10,037 nucleotides of DNA from JACKOD01 sp041591635 (GTDB lineage Bacteria > Pseudomonadota > Gammaproteobacteria > Pseudomonadales > Oleiphilaceae), in the NCBI GenBank assembly GCA_041591635.1, contig JBFHRO010000118.1, positions 1-10,037 of the forward strand, in the 5' to 3' direction. The notes beneath the pieces were generated by a model. The model had not been told where the DNA came from. It ran no database searches and saw nothing but the letters and a program-made list of their open reading frames with translations. Positions within the stretch are counted from its first letter, which is position 1. Each line of letters opens with the position of its first letter. Position numbers and translations under genes: made by a program. This document shows positions 6,463 to 10,037 of this stretch, piece after piece.

Positions 6463-8050
6463 GCTGCGCCATCAACACGGGGGCCAGCGCCTCGATCACG
6501 TCGGTAGCCAGCATGGCAAAAACCCCTTTGTGCCCGCGCGCCACGACCCCTGCCTCCTGGTGCAAAGCCACCCCCAGCGGGGCCAGAATGCGATGGTCCA
6601 CCTTTTGTGCAATCAGCGCCCCCAGAATACCACTTAACACATCGCCCATGCCTGCCGAAGCCATACCGGGATTGGCCTCCCCTACTACCCAGACTTCTGC
6701 CTGAATCGCTTCAGACTGTTCAACCGCGGGCGATAGCACCTCCGGCGACGTCGCAAAAGAGGCATCATCACAGGTTTGTGCCACCAGCGTGCCGGCCCCC
6801 TTCAACACCACCGCCCCGCCATATTTCTGTTGCAGACGACGCGCAGCCTGATAGCGATCGGCTTCAATCTCAGCCACGCTCACCCCCAGCAGCCGGGCGG
6901 CTTCACCCGGGTGGGGCGTCAACACCCAGTTATTTCTCGGCTCAACCTGCCGTGTGGCCAGAAGATTGAGTGCATCGGCATCCAGCACCAGCGGCACCCG
7001 CCGGATTCGCGACACCTCAAGCACTTTCTGCAGCATTTGTTCGGCCCAACTGTCCTTACCCAGACCGGGCCCGATAACCACCACAGTGGCCCGGGCCAAA
7101 AGCGGCTCCAGATCGGCCCCGTTACGCACCCCTGTGACCATGAGCTCGGGCCGCCTTGCCAGGCAACCGGTGACGTGCTCGGCCAGGGTCGCGAGGCTCA
7201 CCAGTCCGGCCCCGGTGCGCAAGCCCGCCTCTCCTGCCAGCAAGGTAGCGCCTGCCATGCCGCGATTACCACCGACAATCAGCAAGTGGCCACAGGTGCC
7301 CTTGTGCGCCGCAGGCTGGCGCGCCGCCAACGCATGACGCAGGTTTTGCCAGCGGGCAACGTAGTCGCGAACAGGAACTTGTGCAAACACTGAAGGCGCA
7401 ACTCCCAGATCGGTAACTACCAGCTCACCGCAGTAATTCGCCGCCTGCCCCGTCACCAGCCCCCGTTTGAGGCCAATAAAACTGACCGTCGCACTGGCCT
7501 TGACCACCGGCCCCAAGGGCTGACCGGTGTCGCTGCAGAGTCCCGACGGGATGTCCAGCGCCAGTACCGGCTTGTGGTGTGCGTTGATGCTTTCAATGGC
7601 TTGGGCACACTCATCACGCACCTGCCCCGACAAACCGATACCCAACACCCCATCAACAATGACTTCGCCGCGCAAAACGGTCTCTGGCCCCCAACGCTCA
7701 ACCGTTACCCCTGCGGCCTGGGCCAGCTGCCAGGCTTCGCGGGCCTCGTGACGCAAACCGGCGGGATCGACCAGTGACACCAGTTGCACATCCAGCCCCC
7801 GGCTTTTTGCCAGCTGCGCCACCACATACCCATCGCCGCCATTGTTGCCTGCACCGCACACAAGACTTATTCCCTGTGTCTGCGGCCAGCGATTGACAAG
7901 CACCCGGAACGCCTCTCGTCCCGCTTTTTGCATCAATTCAAAGCCACTCAAGGGGCCGGCTTCAATGGCAAGTCGATCAAGACGTTTGGCCTGGGCCGCG
8001 GTATACAGCCGCTGGGGCGGTAAAAGCGTTTTCCTTGATGCTCGGGTCAA
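6455..8050 (-). CDS. nnr: Bifunctional NAD(P)HX epimerase / ADP-dependent dehydratase Nnr
   Basis: Nnr (YjeF) repairs hydrated NADH and NADPH. Its N-terminal domain interconverts the R and S epimers of NAD(P)HX, and its C-terminal ribokinase-like domain dehydrates the S form using ADP. The 531-residue product shows the epimerase GAGNNGGDGYVV (66-77), VDGVLGIGL (132-140) and LDIPSG (165-170). The kinase-like domain from about 226 has HKGTCGHLLIVGG, VVVIGPGLG, LDADALN (356-362), TPHPGEAARLLG, VVLKGAGT and GMGDVLSG (467-474) with the catalytic aspartate at 470. Between KGAGTLVA and ANPGMAS it is about 22 residues longer than E. coli Nnr. No ATG lies between the upstream in-frame TAG (8114-8116) and the conserved region. 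The start is TTG at 8050, with GGAG 9 bases upstream. It is the first gene of the minus-strand run and overlaps tsaE by 8 bases. Confidence 0.95.
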   Translation of the reverse strand: MTRASRKTLLPPQRLYTAAQAKRLDRLAIEAGPLSGFELMQKAGREAFRVLVNRWPQTQGISLVCGAGNNGGDGYVVAQLAKSRGLDVQLVSLVDPAGLRHEAREAWQLAQAAGVTVERWGPETVLRGEVIVDGVLGIGLSGQVRDECAQAIESINAHHKPVLALDIPSGLCSDTGQPLGPVVKASATVSFIGLKRGLVTGQAANYCGELVVTDLGVAPSVFAQVPVRDYVARWQNLRHALAARQPAAHKGTCGHLLIVGGNRGMAGATLLAGEAGLRTGAGLVSLATLAEHVTGCLARRPELMVTGVRNGADLEPLLARATVVVIGPGLGKDSWAEQMLQKVLEVSRIRRVPLVLDADALNLLATRQVEPRNNWVLTPHPGEAARLLGVSVAEIEADRYQAARRLQQKYGGAVVLKGAGTLVAQTCDDASFATSPEVLSPAVEQSEAIQAEVWVVGEANPGMASAGMGDVLSGILGALIAQKVDHRILAPLGVALHQEAGVVARGHKGVFAMLATDVIEALAPVLMAQHA

Positions 8051-8059
8051 TTCTGCCGT

Positions 8060-8063
8060 CTCC
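8060..8063 (-). promoter_or_regulatory. Ribosome binding site that supports the TTG start of nnr
   Basis: The minus strand reads GGAG, then 9 bases, then TTG at 8050. Upstream to the in-frame stop at 8114-8116 there is no ATG, GTG or other TTG in frame. Downstream there is no in-frame ATG until inside the conserved epimerase domain (FELMQKAG). Confidence 0.55.
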
Positions 8064-8123
8064 GCGAGGGATAAAAAAGCATGGTGATAAACTGGATAAA
8101 AAAATGGCGCTACCTATTTGTAA

Positions 8124-8132
8124 ATCATAGCA
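8124..8132 (-). promoter_or_regulatory. Candidate extended -10 promoter for nnr
   Basis: The minus strand reads TGCTATGAT, an extended -10 element (TGN followed by TATGAT, one mismatch from TATAAT). No good -35 hexamer is visible 16-18 bases upstream, which fits an extended -10 promoter. Transcription would start near 8117, about 65 bases before the nnr start codon, and could run through the whole seven-gene set. Confidence 0.4.
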
Positions 8133-8154
8133 AAAGGAAATACAAAGATCATTT

Positions 8155-8160
8155 TATAAT
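8155..8160 (+). promoter_or_regulatory. Candidate -10 element for queG
   Basis: A perfect TATAAT lies in the AT-rich intergenic stretch on the queG side. The sequences at the proper -35 spacing (AAAAGG or neighbours) do not resemble TTGACA, so an activator or weak promoter would be needed. The resulting leader would be about 110 bases. The composition of the region is AT-rich, so a chance match cannot be excluded. Confidence 0.3.
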
Positions 8161-8275
8161 CAGCTTCATCCTCTTTATCACCCAAGTGGCGTGAAACCTG
8201 TCCGGATCCGCGCTAGCCATCACGCGCAACGAACAGTACCATGCCGGCCTGGTTGTTCTTTTTTGTGCCCGCCTC

Positions 8276-9373
8276 ATGCCCGACATCATCCCGACACTCG
8301 ATCTGGTCGCGCTGACCGACAGAATCAAGACTCACGCTCTGGCGCTGGGGTTTCAGCAAGCCGGCATTACCGACGTGGACGCCGGCATCCACAAAGAACG
8401 CTTTCTGGCCTGGCTCGATGCTGGCTACCAGGGCACCATGGCGTACATGAATGCCCACGGCACCAAGCGCTTTACCCCGGAACAGTTGATCGACGGCACC
8501 GTCAGGGTCATTTCGGTGCGCATGGACTACCTGCCACCCAATACCACCGGCACCGCCATGCGCGACGTGCTGCAGGATAAAACCAAAGGCTACATTTCGC
8601 GCTACACCCTGGGACGGGACTACCACAAGCTGGTGCGAAAACGTCTGACCCGGCTGGCGGACTACATCAACGAACAGGTGCCCGGCTACGATTACCGGGC
8701 CTTTGTCGACAGCGCCCCGGTGCTTGAGCGCGGGTTTGCGCAAAAAGCGGGGCTGGGCTGGATTGGCAAAAACGCCATGCTGATCAACAGGAAAGCCGGC
8801 TCCTACTTTTTCATCGCCGAGATTTATACCAGTTTGCCCCTGCCTGTGGATGCCCCTCACACCCAGGAACACTGCGGCAACTGCCGTGCCTGCCTCGACG
8901 TTTGTCCCACCCAGGCCTTTGTCAGCCCTTATGTGCTCGACGCCCGGCGCTGCATTTCCTACCTTACCATCGAGCTGAAGGAGGCGATCCCCGAAAGTCT
9001 GCGCCGCGGCATGGGCAACCGGATTTTCGGCTGCGACGATTGCCAGCTGGTATGCCCCTGGAACCGGTTCGCCCGCCACACCGGCGAAGGTGATTTCTCG
9101 CCCCGGCACCGACTGGATAATCGCCGCCTGACTGAACTCTTTGCCTGGAGCGAACAGGAATTCCTGCAACACACCGAAGGCTCCAGCATCCGCCGCGCGG
9201 GCTACGAAGGCTGGCTGCGTAACATCGCCGTCGCTCTGGGCAACGCCCCGACCACAGCGGAGATTCTCGCCGCCCTGCAAAGCCGCCAGCATTACCCCTC
9301 AGCACTGGTGCAGGAACACGTTATCTGGGCATTGCAGGAACATGCAAGGCGAGCACAACAGCCGGCACCCTGA
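8276..9373 (+). CDS. queG: Epoxyqueuosine reductase QueG
   Basis: QueG is a cobalamin- and iron-sulfur-dependent enzyme that reduces epoxyqueuosine to queuosine at position 34 of GUN-decoding tRNAs (Tyr, His, Asp, Asn). The 365-residue product (E. coli 379) is collinear with E. coli QueG. It shows SVRMDYLP, YISRYTLGRDYHKL, FVDSAPVLER with the catalytic aspartate D145, and KAGLGWIGK. The ferredoxin-like part holds two 4Fe-4S cysteine sets: C200, C203, C206, C210 in CGNCRACLDVCP, and C226 and C253, C256, C260 in RRCISYL and CDDCQLVCPWN. The C-terminus carries SSIRRAGYEGWLRNIAVALGN, as expected for the HEAT-like end. ATG at 8276 is the first start codon after the in-frame TGA at 8192; the ribosome site is weak. 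Its stop lies 14 bases from the converging orn stop, and it diverges from nnr. Confidence 0.96.
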   Translation: MPDIIPTLDLVALTDRIKTHALALGFQQAGITDVDAGIHKERFLAWLDAGYQGTMAYMNAHGTKRFTPEQLIDGTVRVISVRMDYLPPNTTGTAMRDVLQDKTKGYISRYTLGRDYHKLVRKRLTRLADYINEQVPGYDYRAFVDSAPVLERGFAQKAGLGWIGKNAMLINRKAGSYFFIAEIYTSLPLPVDAPHTQEHCGNCRACLDVCPTQAFVSPYVLDARRCISYLTIELKEAIPESLRRGMGNRIFGCDDCQLVCPWNRFARHTGEGDFSPRHRLDNRRLTELFAWSEQEFLQHTEGSSIRRAGYEGWLRNIAVALGNAPTTAEILAALQSRQHYPSALVQEHVIWALQEHARRAQQPAP

Positions 9374-9387
9374 CGTCTGCAGGGCCA

Positions 9388-9933
9388 TCAATCCAGACGC
9401 AGGAAGTGGCTGCGGTAATAGCGCAATTCTTCGATAGATTCCCGGATATCTTCCAGTGCCAGATGCACTTCGCGCTTTTTAAAGCCCGCCATGATCGAAG
9501 GCTTCCAGCGTTTGGCCAGCTCCTTGAGCGTACTGACATCAATGTTGCGGTAGTGACAATAGGCTTCAAACCCGGGCATGTAGCGGGCCAAAAAACGCCT
9601 GTCTTGCCAAATGCTGTTGCCGCACAAAGGTGATGCGTTGGGCGCAACGTACTGGCGCACAAAGGCCAGCGTTTGCTGCTCGGCCTCCTGCACACTGATC
9701 TGGCTGGCCCGCACCCGGTCAGTCAGGCCGGACTCGCCGTGGGTTCGGGTGCACCACTCGTCCATCGCCGCCAATACTTCCTCGCTTTGATGAATGGCCA
9801 ATACCGGGCCTTCGGCGATTACCTCCAGGGAGGCATTGGTCACTATGGTGGCGATTTCAATGATCCGGTCTTTTTCCGGGTCAAGGCCCGTCATTTCAAG
9901 ATCGACCCAGATAAGGTACTGCTGATTGGTCAT
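9388..9933 (-). CDS. orn: Oligoribonuclease Orn
   Basis: Orn is a DEDDh 3'-5' exoribonuclease that finishes RNA decay by cleaving dinucleotides and degrades pGpG from c-di-GMP turnover. The product has 181 residues, the same length as E. coli Orn, and aligns along its whole length. Catalytic residues are D11 and E13 (VDLEMTGLDP), D111 (GNSIWQDRRFL), H157 and D162 (VHLALEDIRES). DVSTLKELAKRWKP at about 132-145 is characteristic. ATG at 9933 has GGAG 8 bases upstream; the longer reading from 9984 adds non-conserved residues. E. coli has three glycine tRNA genes between orn and queG; here the two stops are only 14 bases apart, so they are absent. Confidence 0.98.
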   Translation of the reverse strand: MTNQQYLIWVDLEMTGLDPEKDRIIEIATIVTNASLEVIAEGPVLAIHQSEEVLAAMDEWCTRTHGESGLTDRVRASQISVQEAEQQTLAFVRQYVAPNASPLCGNSIWQDRRFLARYMPGFEAYCHYRNIDVSTLKELAKRWKPSIMAGFKKREVHLALEDIRESIEELRYYRSHFLRLD

Positions 9934-9998
9934 GTTTGCTTCTCCATGCCCTGTTTGGTAACTAACGCAAATACGGGCATTCACATCTCCCGAAATCC

Positions 9999-10033
9999 GC
10001 CCTTACGGGCCTTGTGACAGAGCCTTGCGGCTC
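9999..10033. repeat. Two small related hairpins upstream of orn
   Basis: GCCC-TTAC-GGGC (9999-10010) and GAGCC-TTGC-GGCTC (10020-10033) are two perfect short stem-loops 9 bases apart, and share the core CCTTRCGG. Read on the minus strand, the loops are GTAA and GCAA, both of the stable GNRA tetraloop class. There is no T-run after either. TACGGGC also recurs at 9972-9978. They could be an extragenic repeat unit cut by the window edge or structure in the orn leader. The 9934-10037 stretch holds no gene that I can see. Confidence 0.45.
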
Positions 10034-10037
10034 GCTC

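Larger units (their letters stand above)
8083..8182. repeat. 9-bp inverted repeat flanking the nnr-queG promoter region
   Basis: GGTGATAAA at 8083-8091 is the exact reverse complement of TTTATCACC at 8174-8182. The arms enclose both candidate -10 elements. The motif GATAAA also recurs at 8070 and 8095 on the plus strand. The repeat is real but short and in AT-rich DNA, so a regulatory role is only a suggestion. Confidence 0.35.

Noticed and set aside
8191..8580. Plus-strand 129-codon frame starting with GTG before queG
   Set aside because: It overlaps the queG 5' end in another frame, and its product is not recognisable.
8213..9292. Minus-strand open frame of 359 codons opposite queG
   Set aside because: It is antisense to a full, motif-rich QueG. 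Its product is low-information and begins inside the queG coding region.
9368..9399. Short inverted repeats at the queG-orn junction (CCCTG/CAGGG and CGTCTG/CAGACG)
   Set aside because: The stems are mutually exclusive, 5-6 bp, with no T-run on either strand, so a bidirectional terminator is not supported.
9934..10037. Possible start of a divergent rsgA gene, as found next to orn in E. coli
   Set aside because: The plus strand has no start followed by an open frame running to the edge; the frame from 9945 stops at TGA near 10015. If present, rsgA lies beyond the window.

Overview
This window is a conserved housekeeping block from a gammaproteobacterium. The gene order orn, queG, nnr, tsaE, amiB, mutL, miaA, hfq, hflX and the relative orientations match the E. 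coli chromosome. DNA is moderately GC-rich. MutL carries C-terminal endonuclease motifs, as in Pseudomonas-like lineages and unlike E. coli. This suggests a non-enteric gammaproteobacterium (a Pseudomonadales or Cellvibrionales type is a guess), and genus cannot be read from the sequence.

Layout from right to left: orn (oligoribonuclease) is on the minus strand at 9388-9933, preceded at the window edge by two small related hairpins. queG (epoxyqueuosine reductase) is on the plus strand at 8276-9373 and converges on orn with only 14 bases between stops. An AT-rich 225-base region (8051-8275) separates queG from the divergent nnr and holds candidate promoters for both directions.

From nnr leftwards, seven minus-strand genes form a compact probable operon: nnr (NAD(P)HX repair), tsaE (t6A37 tRNA modification ATPase), amiB (periplasmic septal amidase), mutL (mismatch repair), miaA (i6A37 tRNA prenylation), hfq (RNA chaperone) and hflX (ribosome-rescue GTPase, 3' end cut off by the window edge). 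nnr/tsaE overlap by 8 bases and mutL/miaA overlap by one base as TGATG. Gaps elsewhere are 25 to 74 bases. A terminator-like hairpin with a T-run sits between hfq and hflX, so hflX may be expressed at a lower or separately controlled level.

Three genes act on tRNA anticodon-loop modification (queG at position 34, tsaE and miaA at position 37), and two act on RNA or ribosome fate (hfq, hflX). Two genes, nnr and hflX, are best read as starting with TTG. No mobile element, CRISPR array, RNA gene or clearly new system was seen. The findings are modest: regulatory structures, start-codon use, lineage-specific inserts and a small hairpin pair.
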